Source: Albirhodobacter sp042466415
GTDB taxonomy: Bacteria; Pseudomonadota; Alphaproteobacteria; Rhodobacterales; Rhodobacteraceae
Direction of reading: 5' to 3'
NCBI RefSeq assembly: GCF_042466415.1
Contig: NZ_JAXHCH010000002.1
Coordinates: forward strand, 1,612,001 to 1,676,000
Length of the DNA stretch: 64,000 nt
Part shown: positions 18,345 to 27,126 of the stretch, one piece after another
Layout: each line of letters begins with the position of its first letter
How positions within the stretch are numbered: the stretch's first letter is position 1
Notes under the pieces: model-generated
Databases searched by the model: none
What the model saw: only the letters and a program-made list of their open reading frames with translations
Told to the model about the DNA's origin: nothing
Translations under genes and position numbers: made by a program

Positions 18345-19430
18345 TCAGGCCGCCAGCCGATGCAAGAGAATCGCCGCCTCGGAGGCCGAAAGCGTGCGGC
18401 GCGCGTGGCTGCCGTAGCGCATTGGATCATCCACCAACTCGGGAAACGCCGACCAAAGGGCATCGCGTTGCGCCGACGGAATCATGTCAAGCGCGGCCGC
18501 TCCTGGATGGAAGCTTTCGGTTTCAAATCCGTTCGCGCGGATCACTTGATGCCGCTCGAACATCAAATGAATGTACTGCGTCTGTGCAAGGCGGTCGTCG
18601 ACCCGCACGGACCCGCCGTTGACCAGATCGCACGCCCGCACCAGAACCTCCGGCGTATTGAACAAAGCCTCGGACGCTGCCCCGCGCAGCACCATCCTAT
18701 GATGCGGCGAGACGATCAAATCGTCATCCGGGCGCCCGATCCCGTAGGCCCCTGCCCGTATCCGCACAGGCCGAAGCGCAGGCATCGCATAAAGTCTCGC
18801 GCCCGTCATTTGTCGCGATCCGATCCACAGAAGCTCTTGCGGGCCATCATCTTGGGTCGTCACCTTGTCACCCGGACGCAACGCATCGACGCGGCGCTTT
18901 CCGGTGGGTGTATCAATCATCGTCGCAGGCGTGAAGCAAATCACCCCCAAGTCAGAGGCATTGCGCACCGCTGGCCGCACATCCACGGTGCGATCCACGA
19001 TCCAAAGATCGGTTTGCGCGGGCGGCACGCGCCCCGCAAACATCAAAAGCCGCGCACTGTTATCGGGCAAATCGACAACGGTGATGACAAAAGCATCAAA
19101 CCCGTTCGTAACGGTAAAGCTCTGATCCGGCAGGTCATCGCCCGCCTCAATGCTCGCGATGGGCTGCCCCGACACCGCCGCCCCGAGGAGTTTGCGAACC
19201 TTGCGCGCCGCCGACTGCCTGCGTTCAGTCTCGCCTTGGGCGTCGGTCAAAATAAGAAGATCGCGTGGCCCGTCGACTTGGACAACCTCGCCACTATATC
19301 GCCATGACGCACCAACGCATAAGGAGTTGACCGGCGCGTTTTCCACACCATCAACCTCGGTCTGCGTCCATGCGACCACGAACGTGCCTTGATAGCCCGT
19401 TTTCATCCCTGTCTCGATCCTGCCACTCAT
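18345..19430 (-). CDS. Hint-domain protein
   Basis: 361 residues with a Hedgehog/intein (Hint) domain from about residue 165. The domain opens with the nucleophile position Cys165 (ICFTPATMIDTP), continues with RVDALRPGDKVTTQDDG and has LIVSPHHRMVLRG, the expected His-containing block. The N-terminal half has no recognised domain. There is no splice-site Asn/Cys pair and no C-terminal extein, so protein splicing is unlikely; self-cleavage is possible. Many Rhodobacterales carry such proteins with unknown roles. An ATG at 19406 is an alternative start. Confidence 0.8.
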   Translation of the reverse strand: MSGRIETGMKTGYQGTFVVAWTQTEVDGVENAPVNSLCVGASWRYSGEVVQVDGPRDLLILTDAQGETERRQSAARKVRKLLGAAVSGQPIASIEAGDDLPDQSFTVTNGFDAFVITVVDLPDNSARLLMFAGRVPPAQTDLWIVDRTVDVRPAVRNASDLGVICFTPATMIDTPTGKRRVDALRPGDKVTTQDDGPQELLWIGSRQMTGARLYAMPALRPVRIRAGAYGIGRPDDDLIVSPHHRMVLRGAASEALFNTPEVLVRACDLVNGGSVRVDDRLAQTQYIHLMFERHQVIRANGFETESFHPGAAALDMIPSAQRDALWSAFPELVDDPMRYGSHARRTLSASEAAILLHRLAA

Positions 19431-19567
19431 ACATGGGCTCTTTTGGCCCTTGGCTTGACGCTAACATGGGGAATCCGACTTGAAAACCTGTTCGTTAACT
19501 TTTTGCCCCTTACCGTAAAGGAAAATGGCCATCTGCCGCGACCATCGCCGCGGCTAACTGACCGCCG

Positions 19568-20632
19568 TTAGAAATTCAGACGCAGGCGCAAACTTCCCAA
19601 AACCTGGCCTTCGGGTTGGGCTTCAAATTCCTTTGAGAGATAGGTCAGACCGTAGAATATCCCCATATCGCCATGGCGGATATTCACGCCAGCGCGCAGA
19701 CGCGCACGGGTTTCGCTCAACTCGATTTCTTCCTCTGGCAAGTAGACCGACGACCAGACATGACCGATATCGGCCCCGATCGTAAACCACGCGCCGGGGC
19801 CAGAGTTGCCCGAAATCCCAACAACACGGTGGCCCGTGATCTCGTCCCGCACCCAAAGCGCGCCCAGCTCACGCGCCCCGAATTGCATATCAAACCCTGC
19901 CCGCATCCACGTTTCATCGCCCGCCCGCGCGGCGGAGAAAACCCGCACGACACTCGCACCCAAAGCGAATTCGTGACCAATCTCGCCGGTAATAAAGGGG
20001 TGCACGCCATTCCCGATCTGCTGCTCGCGCACACGCACCGCCGGCGCGGAGACCCATTCGTGCAATGTGTTATGCAGTTGGCCCACCCCATTATCCTCGC
20101 CCGTGCTCGTCAGGCCAATACCCGCCATCGCCTCCAACGCGTGGGCTTGCCAATGCGTCGCGGCCATAAATTGCGCGCGCCCCGCGTAGCGACGATCCCA
20201 GTCAGGCGCGCGCGACAAATCGGTGGGCGAGGTAATCGCGAAGCTCATCCGGTATTCCATGATCTCGAATGGAACCTCGGGCAAAGCGCCCTTCCAATGC
20301 GGCCCGCGGAGGACCGAAACCATGTAAGACCCCGTTTGCCAACGATCCTTCCGGTCCCCCAGATAATCGTTGGTGAACATATGCGCCCAACCCAAGTTCC
20401 GCCGCCCCGCCGTAAAGCTTGGCGCCTCATAACGCTGCGGTGCTTGGGGCGCCGACGCGATCACGGGGGACGAGACCTGACGCGCCTCGCCCCCAAACGC
20501 GTCCACCGTGTCCGCAACGGCGGCCGTGGTCGACACGCACGCCGCCGCCCCAAGCAGCGCAAAACCAGCCAAGCGCGCGCGCGCCGCGCGCAGGGCTTGG
20601 GTCGAAAGGGCGAAGATCGGAGCAAGGCGCAT
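19568..20632 (-). CDS. LpxR-like lipid A-modifying outer-membrane protein (DUF2219)
   Basis: Predicted outer-membrane beta barrel of the LpxR family, members of which remove the 3'-acyloxyacyl chain of lipid A. The ATG at 20632 (AGGA six bases upstream) gives 354 residues with a signal peptide (FALLGAAACVSTTAAVA). FTNDYLGDRKDRWQTGSY matches the family's N-terminal ND active-site region, and the protein ends in the barrel signature SLRLRLNF. The frame is open further upstream to 20704, but that lacks a signal sequence. Activity on lipid A is inferred. Confidence 0.78.
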   Translation of the reverse strand: MRLAPIFALSTQALRAARARLAGFALLGAAACVSTTAAVADTVDAFGGEARQVSSPVIASAPQAPQRYEAPSFTAGRRNLGWAHMFTNDYLGDRKDRWQTGSYMVSVLRGPHWKGALPEVPFEIMEYRMSFAITSPTDLSRAPDWDRRYAGRAQFMAATHWQAHALEAMAGIGLTSTGEDNGVGQLHNTLHEWVSAPAVRVREQQIGNGVHPFITGEIGHEFALGASVVRVFSAARAGDETWMRAGFDMQFGARELGALWVRDEITGHRVVGISGNSGPGAWFTIGADIGHVWSSVYLPEEEIELSETRARLRAGVNIRHGDMGIFYGLTYLSKEFEAQPEGQVLGSLRLRLNF

Positions 20633-20775
20633 GGAAATTCCTGTCACAAAGAGTTGTGCCATGTAACCTTGATCCGCGGGCGCGGGATAGTGCAGATGCG
20701 CCACAGTTCTCCGATAACACCCTATGAATTAAGGCAACTTTGCGGCGCGCCGAATTGGCTCGCCAAGAGCCCCCG

Positions 20776-21738
20776 TCAAAAGCGGGTTGTCATCCGCCCT
20801 AACACGCGACGGCCAAACAAGCTCGCCGTGAGATCTGTCAGCAAGGTCGCAGTGCGGCCACGCTCGTCCAAAAACGGGTTCAGCTCCACCAGATCAAGCG
20901 AGCACACCAAGCCGCTATCGCCCAGCGCCTCCATCACCAGATGCGCCTCGCGGAAGGTCGCCCCGCCGGGCACCGTTGTGCCAACCGCCGGCGCGATCGC
21001 GGGATCAAGAAAGTCGACATCGAAAGAGACATGCAACAGCCCGTTCGCCGCGCGCACACGGTCCAAAAATGTCATCAGCGGTGCGAGGATCCCCGTCTCG
21101 TCGATCGCGCGCATATCATACACCTCGAAGCTTTGCGCCGAAATCAACGCGCGCTCTGCCGGATCAACCGAACGAATCCCCATGAAGCACACATTTTCGG
21201 GCGCGACCGACGCCTTCAGCGGGGGGTAAGCGTCAAACCCGTTCTGCCCCGTGACATACGCCATCGGCGTGCCATGCAGATTGCCGCTGGTCGTGCTGTC
21301 CAACGTATGCAGATCAGGATGCGCATCGAGCCATATCACGAAAAGCGGTCGGCCTTGTGTTTGGGCATGCCGCGCAATCCCTGCCACGGTTCCAGCGGAG
21401 AGCGAGTGATCGCCCCCCATAAAGATCGGCAGATCGCAAGCCTGCGCCGCCTCAAACGCCGCCGTCTCCAACGCCTCAATCCAAGCACAGGTCTCCGCAA
21501 GGTCGTGCAACGAAGGGTTGGCATGGGCGCGCGGGGTTTGACGCTCGATCGCGACATCGCCCATATCTTCGACGGCCCAGCCGAGCTCCGCCAGAACCTT
21601 GGCGAGCCCCGCAGTGCGCAAGGCATCTGGCCCCATCAAACACCCGCCTTGCGAAGCGCCCGTCTGGACAGGGGCGCCAATCAGGCGGGTCGTTCGGGAA
21701 GTGCGGGCGGTGTCTTGGGAGGAGAAGACGTGTGACAT
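20776..21738 (-). CDS. rocF: Arginase (ureohydrolase family)
   Basis: Hydrolyses arginine to ornithine and urea using a binuclear Mn centre. The 320-residue protein has all three family metal motifs: FMGGDHSLSAGT, WLDAHPDLHT and SFDVDFLDPAIAP. It starts MSHVFSSQDTAR after a good AAGGAG. The divergent Lrp-type gene 220 bp away probably regulates it. With putA nearby, arginine would pass through ornithine and proline or P5C to glutamate. Agmatinase is less likely given the arginase-like N-terminus. Confidence 0.92.
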   Translation of the reverse strand: MSHVFSSQDTARTSRTTRLIGAPVQTGASQGGCLMGPDALRTAGLAKVLAELGWAVEDMGDVAIERQTPRAHANPSLHDLAETCAWIEALETAAFEAAQACDLPIFMGGDHSLSAGTVAGIARHAQTQGRPLFVIWLDAHPDLHTLDSTTSGNLHGTPMAYVTGQNGFDAYPPLKASVAPENVCFMGIRSVDPAERALISAQSFEVYDMRAIDETGILAPLMTFLDRVRAANGLLHVSFDVDFLDPAIAPAVGTTVPGGATFREAHLVMEALGDSGLVCSLDLVELNPFLDERGRTATLLTDLTASLFGRRVLGRMTTRF

Positions 21739-21895
21739 GAAAGCTCCTTGCGGGGGCGTGCGCACCGGCACGCACGGAATACGGGGCGCGCGGGGTCAAT
21801 CACGCTCGATGATGGCGCCAAAGGCCCTTCGCCGCAAGCATTCCTTAAAAGTGCGCATTTGTCGCGGATAAAACTGGTCGATTCAGACATATGTA

Positions 21896-21927
21896 TTTGC
21901 AAATTGTCACGGTATGTTCGCAAATTG
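21896..21927. promoter_or_regulatory. Direct repeats in the arginase/Lrp divergent promoter
   Basis: Two near-identical 11-mers, TTTGCAAATTG (21896) and TTCGCAAATTG (21917), start 21 bases apart, two helical turns. They lie immediately upstream of the Lrp-type gene in the spacer shared with arginase. This arrangement suits cooperative binding by an Lrp-family octamer. Inferred from position and periodicity. Confidence 0.5.
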
Positions 21928-21958
21928 CACAACCATCCTTCCCTACGAAAGATCTTGA

Positions 21959-22384
21959 ATGCCCGAGCTTTCTCCCACGGATCGACGCCTCATCGCAGCC
22001 CTGCGCGAGAATTCCCGCGCCTCGATTACCGAACTTGCGCAACTCGCGAACGTATCGCGCACGACCGCGAAGCTCCGTCTTGATACGCTGGTCACGGAGG
22101 GACGAATTCGGCGATTTACGATCGAGACCGATACCGATGTGGCGGGCGAGGTGCGGGCCATTACGATGATTGAATTGCAAGGCAGGATGTCGCGCGGTGT
22201 GGTGCGCACGTTGCGGGCGATCCCCGAGGTCACGGAGATTCACTCAACCAATGGAGCTTGGGATCTCGTGGTCGAACTGAATGCCGCCTCGCTGCCTGAT
22301 TTTGATCGCGTCCTGCGCGAGATTCGCGAAGTTCCGGGCGTGCTCAATTCGGAAACCTCGCTGCTGCTCAGCCCCGTCTCTTAA
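21959..22384 (+). CDS. Lrp/AsnC-family regulator, probably of arginase
   Basis: 141 residues: an N-terminal helix-turn-helix (LSPTDRRLIAALRENSRASI, then SRTTAKLRLDTLVTEGRIRR) and a C-terminal RAM/AsnC ligand-binding domain. Divergently transcribed from arginase, with repeated sites directly upstream of its own ATG. By analogy with Lrp-type activators of arginine catabolism, an arginine- or ornithine-responsive activator of arginase is likely; the ligand is an inference. Confidence 0.88.
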   Translation: MPELSPTDRRLIAALRENSRASITELAQLANVSRTTAKLRLDTLVTEGRIRRFTIETDTDVAGEVRAITMIELQGRMSRGVVRTLRAIPEVTEIHSTNGAWDLVVELNAASLPDFDRVLREIREVPGVLNSETSLLLSPVS

Positions 22385-22419
22385 ACATGGCGTGAACCCG
22401 GCGCGGTCAATGATAAAGA

Positions 22420-22435
22420 CGGGCCAAGTGGCCCG
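22420..22435 (-). terminator. Short hairpin after putA
   Basis: CGGGCC/GGCCCG stem with a four-base loop between the convergent stops of the Lrp gene and putA, followed on the minus strand by TCTTTAT. A weak intrinsic terminator by appearance. Confidence 0.45.
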
Positions 22436-22461
22436 CCTTCAAATGCGTGTTTGCAGGTGCC

Positions 22462-25400
22462 TCAGAGGGCGGGCCCGGCATCCACCTCATCGACAGGTGT
22501 CGCAGGCTCGACCTCGCCCGCCAGCAACGCGGCATTGCCGCCCGCGGCGGTCGTATCCACGCAAATATGGCGCTCAAGCAACACATGTGCCGCATCCGGC
22601 GCGCCCGTGATCAATGGCACGATTGCCCCCTCCCGCGCTGCGAGCGCCTTCCCAAACGCGTGGCCCTGCTCCGCATCTCCCCACCAGATCGCGGCGGAAA
22701 TCCCTCGCAGGGTCGTAAGGAGCGAAGGATCTACCCGACCTTGCGCACCGACAGCGCAGCCCCCCAAACTCTCGACCAGAGCGATCTGGACGCGCATCGC
22801 CGCTTCCGATGGGCCGAGGCACAAGACCGGCGGGCGCGGCCGCGCGGTCAGGCGGTTCAACTCGCCCGTGGGCCCGGGCAACAAGGTTTCTGACACAATG
22901 ATCGCCGCCGGCTGCGCCGATTTGATCCGCGCGGCGAGATCCACCGGTGAGGCCTCTTTCGCAAAAGGCTTATCCGCTGCGAGCTGTGGCGCAGGGCGCG
23001 CGCACATCCGCGCAAGATAGTGCGGGCCGCCCGCCTTCGGGCCTGTCCCCGAAAGACCCTCGCCACCAAACGGCTGACTGCCGACGACGGCCCCGATTTG
23101 GTTGCGGTTCACATACATGTTGCCGCAATTCACCGCGTCAAACACCTTTTGCACGCGCGTGTCGATGCGTGTGTGCAAGCCGAATGTCAGGCCGTAGCCG
23201 GTCGCATTGATCGCCTCGATGACCTCTGCGACCTTGCCCGTTTTGAACGTCGCAACATGCAGCACCGGCCCGAAGACTTCGCGCTCCATCTCCGCGATCC
23301 CGCCCACGCGCAGCATCACGGGCGCAATGTAATGCCCTGCCTGCAAAGCCTCACCTTGCGGGAGTTTGCCCTCGTGGATTACACGCCCCTGCGCGCGTGC
23401 AGCGTCGACATATTGGGCGATCTGGCTGCGGGCCTGCTCGTCAATGACGGGGCCGACATCGGTCGCAAGATCCCAAGGATCTCCCACACGCAACTCGTTC
23501 ATTGCGCCCTTGATCATCTCGATCACGTGGGGCGCCACGTCTTCTTGCAGATAGAGGCACCGCAGCGCCGAGCAGCGCTGCCCAGCCGAGCGGAAGGATG
23601 CGGCGACGATATCCCGCACCGCCTGCTCGGGCAGCGCGGTGCTATCCACGATCATCGCATTGAGGCCACCCGTCTCCGCAATGAGCGGCGCACCTGCGGG
23701 CAGGTTCTCGACCATGGTGTTCCGGATGCGCATTGCGGTCGCTGTCGACCCCGTAAACACAACGCCTGAAACGCGAGGATCGGAGGTGAGCGCCGCGCCC
23801 ACAACCGCACCCGAGCCGGGCAAAAGCTGCAACGCCCGCGCCGGAACCCCTGCCGCAAGGAAATGCCGCACGGCGATGGCCGCGATGATCGGCGTTTGTT
23901 CGGCCGGTTTGGCAAGCACGGCATTCCCCGCCGCCAAAGCCGCCGAGATCTGCCCCGAGAAAATGGCCAGCGGGAAGTTCCACGGGCTGATGGCGGTCAT
24001 GATGCCGCGCGGTGTGGGGTCGGCCGTTTCGGCCTCGCTTGCGTAATAGCGCAAGAAATCAACCGCTTCGCGCAGCTCACCCACCGCATCGGCCAGTGTT
24101 TTCCCTGCTTCGCGGGCCAATGTCGCGAAGATCAGGCCGAAATCGGCTTCCATCAGATCCGCCGCACGGCGCAGCACGGCGGCGCGCTCGGCCACGGGTG
24201 CATCCCACGGCGCGGCTGCATCGATCGCCCGCGCCACACAGTCGAGATCCGCCTGCTGCGCCGAGGCGATTTGTGCGCCCGTTGCAGGGTTCGTGACCGC
24301 AACCGCAGCGCCAACGGCGCCAGCTGTCGCCACAATCGGGCCGGCCTCGGGCAATGCGACCTCGCGCGCCGCGTAGATTTCGGCCAGAGTGTCCTCATCC
24401 GTGATATCGAACCCTTTCGAGTTCACGCGGTCCGCGCCAAAGATCATCGCAGGCGGCAAGAGACCCGTCGGCGCTTCGCGCGTCATTGTCATCGGATCGG
24501 CGGCAATTTCCTCTGGCGTGACATCCTCATCCACGATCTGGTTCACAAAGCTCGAATTCGCTCCGTTTTCCAGCAAGCGCCGCACCAGATAGGCCAGCAA
24601 ATCACGGTGCGCCCCCACCGGCGCGTAAATGCGGCAACGTGTTTTCGAGTCGCGCAGCACCATATCGTGCAAACGCTCCCCCATGCCGTGCAGGCGTTGG
24701 AATTCGAACGCGTCGCGCCCTGTTATCCCCATATCGGCGGCCAACTCCAAGATCGCCGCGACGGTATGGGCGTTATGCGTCGCAAATTGCGGATAGATCC
24801 GGCCCGCATAGCCCAGCAGTGTTTTGGCATTCGCAAGATAGCTGATATCCGTCGCGACTTTTGACGTGAACAGCGGGAAATCGGGATGGCCTTCGACCTG
24901 CGCGAGTTTCATCTCCGCGTCCCAATAAGCGCCCTTCACCAAGCGCACCATAATCTTGCGATCAAGGCGCAGGGCGGTATCGTTGAGCCAGTCGATCACC
25001 GCCCCCGCACGCTTGCCGTAGGCCTGCACCACGACGCCGAACCCTGCCCAACCCGTCAGCTGCGGGTCCTCAAGCACCGCCTCAATCACCCGCATCGACA
25101 CTGTCAGACGGGCTTGTTCCTCGGCGTCGATGTTCAAACCCATGCCCGCTTTCGCGGCTTGGCGCGCGAGATTGCGCACAACCGGCACCAACTCTGCCAT
25201 AACGCGGGCCTCTTGCGCGAGTTCGTAGCGCGGATGCAGCGCGGAAAGCTTGATCGAGATGCCCGGATTGGCCGCGGTTGTCCCTTTGTTACAAGCCCCT
25301 GCGATCGCGGTGATCGCATCGGCGTAGGCTTTCGCGTAGCGGTCGGCATCCGCTTGCGTCATCGCCGCTTCGCCCAGCATATCGTAGCTATAGGTATAGC

Positions 25401-25953
25401 CTTGCGCTTCCGTTTTCCGCGCCCGCGTCAATGCGCCCTCAATCGTTTGCCCCAAAACGAATTGGCGGCCCATCTCCTTCATCGCCTGCCCGACGGCAGC
25501 GCGGATCACCGGTTCCCCCAAACGCTTGATCGCGCCGCGAAGCGTGCCCGCGATGCCTCGTTCCGGCTGCTCCAGCACCCGCCCCGTCAGCATCAATGCC
25601 CAAGTCGAGGCATTGACCAAGGGCGAGGACGCCTCACCCAAGTGGCGCCCCCAATCGGAGGGCGCGATTTTATCCTCGATCAGCGCGTCAATCGTTCCTT
25701 TATCAGGCACCCGAAGCATCGCCTCCGCCAGACACATCAGCGCCACACCTTCGCGCGTGGAAAGGCCGTATTCGCTCAGGAAATGCTCCATCATCGAGGG
25801 CTCAGCCTCGCTGCGAATGCGCCGCACAAGTGTCGCCGCTCGGGTCGATATCTGCGCGCGCAGCTCGGCGCTCATATCCGCCTGCCGGATCAGATCCTCA
25901 ATCAGGGCGGTTTGCGTGGGGAATTTCGACATGGAAGGCAACGCGTGGGGCAT
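22462..25953 (-). CDS. putA: Bifunctional proline dehydrogenase / P5C dehydrogenase
   Basis: Oxidises proline to glutamate through pyrroline-5-carboxylate. The 1163-residue protein has a PRODH barrel (about 150-450; KLSALHPRYELAQ, LVKGAYWDAEMKLAQ, FATHNAHTVA), then an aldehyde dehydrogenase module with ISPWNFPLAIFSGQI, FTGSTATAMRI and the catalytic Cys in GQRCSALRCLYLQED near residue 790. A C-terminal domain of roughly 170 residues follows, as in long PutA forms. No ribbon-helix-helix DNA-binding domain is visible at the N-terminus, consistent with control by the divergent Lrp-type gene. Confidence 0.97.
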   Translation of the reverse strand: MPHALPSMSKFPTQTALIEDLIRQADMSAELRAQISTRAATLVRRIRSEAEPSMMEHFLSEYGLSTREGVALMCLAEAMLRVPDKGTIDALIEDKIAPSDWGRHLGEASSPLVNASTWALMLTGRVLEQPERGIAGTLRGAIKRLGEPVIRAAVGQAMKEMGRQFVLGQTIEGALTRARKTEAQGYTYSYDMLGEAAMTQADADRYAKAYADAITAIAGACNKGTTAANPGISIKLSALHPRYELAQEARVMAELVPVVRNLARQAAKAGMGLNIDAEEQARLTVSMRVIEAVLEDPQLTGWAGFGVVVQAYGKRAGAVIDWLNDTALRLDRKIMVRLVKGAYWDAEMKLAQVEGHPDFPLFTSKVATDISYLANAKTLLGYAGRIYPQFATHNAHTVAAILELAADMGITGRDAFEFQRLHGMGERLHDMVLRDSKTRCRIYAPVGAHRDLLAYLVRRLLENGANSSFVNQIVDEDVTPEEIAADPMTMTREAPTGLLPPAMIFGADRVNSKGFDITDEDTLAEIYAAREVALPEAGPIVATAGAVGAAVAVTNPATGAQIASAQQADLDCVARAIDAAAPWDAPVAERAAVLRRAADLMEADFGLIFATLAREAGKTLADAVGELREAVDFLRYYASEAETADPTPRGIMTAISPWNFPLAIFSGQISAALAAGNAVLAKPAEQTPIIAAIAVRHFLAAGVPARALQLLPGSGAVVGAALTSDPRVSGVVFTGSTATAMRIRNTMVENLPAGAPLIAETGGLNAMIVDSTALPEQAVRDIVAASFRSAGQRCSALRCLYLQEDVAPHVIEMIKGAMNELRVGDPWDLATDVGPVIDEQARSQIAQYVDAARAQGRVIHEGKLPQGEALQAGHYIAPVMLRVGGIAEMEREVFGPVLHVATFKTGKVAEVIEAINATGYGLTFGLHTRIDTRVQKVFDAVNCGNMYVNRNQIGAVVGSQPFGGEGLSGTGPKAGGPHYLARMCARPAPQLAADKPFAKEASPVDLAARIKSAQPAAIIVSETLLPGPTGELNRLTARPRPPVLCLGPSEAAMRVQIALVESLGGCAVGAQGRVDPSLLTTLRGISAAIWWGDAEQGHAFGKALAAREGAIVPLITGAPDAAHVLLERHICVDTTAAGGNAALLAGEVEPATPVDEVDAGPAL

Positions 25954-26064
25954 CTGGAACTCCGTGAATGATAGCCCTTCTTAGCGAAAAGCAATTAGTC
26001 CGATTGACCAAATATGATGATTATGACAGTCGATATGAGCGTAGATTTTGGAAATAACAGACCG

Positions 26065-26532
26065 ATGACATATACATTAGATCAGATCGATTACAAAATT
26101 ATCGATCAACTGACATCGGATGCGCGCCAACCGGTCGCGGAGATCGCGCGGCGCGTCGGGCTGTCAAAAACGCCCGTCGCGGCACGGATCAAGTATCTCG
26201 AAGAAATCGGTTTGATCACAGGATACCGCGCCGTGCTCAATCCGATGAAAATGGGTCTAAGCCACGTCGCCTATGTTGAGGTGCGCGTGACCGACACACG
26301 TCAAGCCGCGTTGGAGAAATTCAACGCCGCCGTGAAGCTCGTGCCGGAGATTGAGGAGTGCTACATGATTGCCGGCGGATTTGATTACCTGCTGAAGGTG
26401 CGCTCGCGTGACATTGCCGAGTACCGCAAAATCATGGGCGAGAAAATCTCCGCCCTGCCCTATGTCAATGCCACCGCAACCTATGTCGCGATGGAAGCCG
26501 TGATTGAACAGGGCGCCTTCGCGATCAGCTGA
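26065..26532 (+). CDS. putR: Lrp/AsnC-family regulator, probable proline-responsive PutR
   Basis: 155 residues from the ATG at 26065 (TYTLDQIDYKIIDQLTSDAR, then GLSKTPVAARIKYLEEIGLI), followed by a ligand-binding domain containing YMIAGGFDYLLKVRSRDI. The frame stays open to 26014 with further ATGs, so the exact start is uncertain. Divergent from putA across 60-110 bp of AT-rich DNA. In related bacteria the Lrp-type gene next to putA activates it in response to proline, so the same role is inferred here. Confidence 0.88.
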   Translation: MTYTLDQIDYKIIDQLTSDARQPVAEIARRVGLSKTPVAARIKYLEEIGLITGYRAVLNPMKMGLSHVAYVEVRVTDTRQAALEKFNAAVKLVPEIEECYMIAGGFDYLLKVRSRDIAEYRKIMGEKISALPYVNATATYVAMEAVIEQGAFAIS

Positions 26533-26549
26533 TCCGCGTGGGCAAAGGC

Positions 26550-27056
26550 TTACGGGTTTGGCGCATCGTCGAGCTGCAATTGCAAAAACGCCAGATCAAG
26601 CCAGCGCCCGAACTTCATCCCGACCTGCGGCATCACGCCTGTCTGGCGAAAGCCCAGCCTCTCGTGCAGGCGAATCGAGACCGCATTTGAAGCGTCAATC
26701 GCCGCGACCATGACATGCACACCGCGCGTTTTCGCCTCCGCGATCAGCGCCTCCATCAGCGCAACCCCAACCCCGCGCCCACGCGCCTGCGCACTCACAT
26801 AGACCGAATGCTCGACCGTTCGCCTGAAGCCGTCAATCGCCCGCCACGTGCCGTAGCTGGCATAGCCCAGAACCTCCCCCGCCTCCATCGCCACCAGCAC
26901 CGGAAAGCCTTGCGCCTCGCGGTCCGCCATCCATGCGATCCGGTTGGCGGCATCCACGGTGAAATCATTCCAGATCGCCGTCGTATTCGTGACGGCATCG
27001 TTGTAGATCAACGTGATACCTGCTGCATCCGCCGCGTTGGCCGCTCGCAATTCCAT
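26550..27056 (-). CDS. GNAT N-acetyltransferase, phosphinothricin acetyltransferase-like
   Basis: 168 residues from the ATG at 27056, which has a clear AGGAG upstream. The opening ELRAANAADAAGITLIYNDA and NTTAIWNDF, the acetyl-CoA motif ARGRGVGVALMEALI and the late NAVSIRLHERLGFRQTG are typical of the Pat/Bar and MddA-like subgroup, which acetylates phosphinothricin-like or methionine-analogue amino acids. The physiological substrate cannot be told. Convergent with putR. Confidence 0.85.
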   Translation of the reverse strand: MELRAANAADAAGITLIYNDAVTNTTAIWNDFTVDAANRIAWMADREAQGFPVLVAMEAGEVLGYASYGTWRAIDGFRRTVEHSVYVSAQARGRGVGVALMEALIAEAKTRGVHVMVAAIDASNAVSIRLHERLGFRQTGVMPQVGMKFGRWLDLAFLQLQLDDAPNP

Positions 27057-27126
27057 GGCAATTCTCCTGACTGGGATGTGTAGATTGCCGCCCCCCGCGC
27101 GCCGCAGCAAGCCCCATTGCGACGGG

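Noticed and set aside
18345..19430. Intein or splicing element
   Set aside because: A Hint fold is present, but there is no host protein continuing after it and no C-terminal splice junction.
19673..21229. 518-codon plus-strand frame across the LpxR-like and arginase genes
   Set aside because: Antisense to two well-supported genes and very Arg-rich; a shadow of their codon bias.
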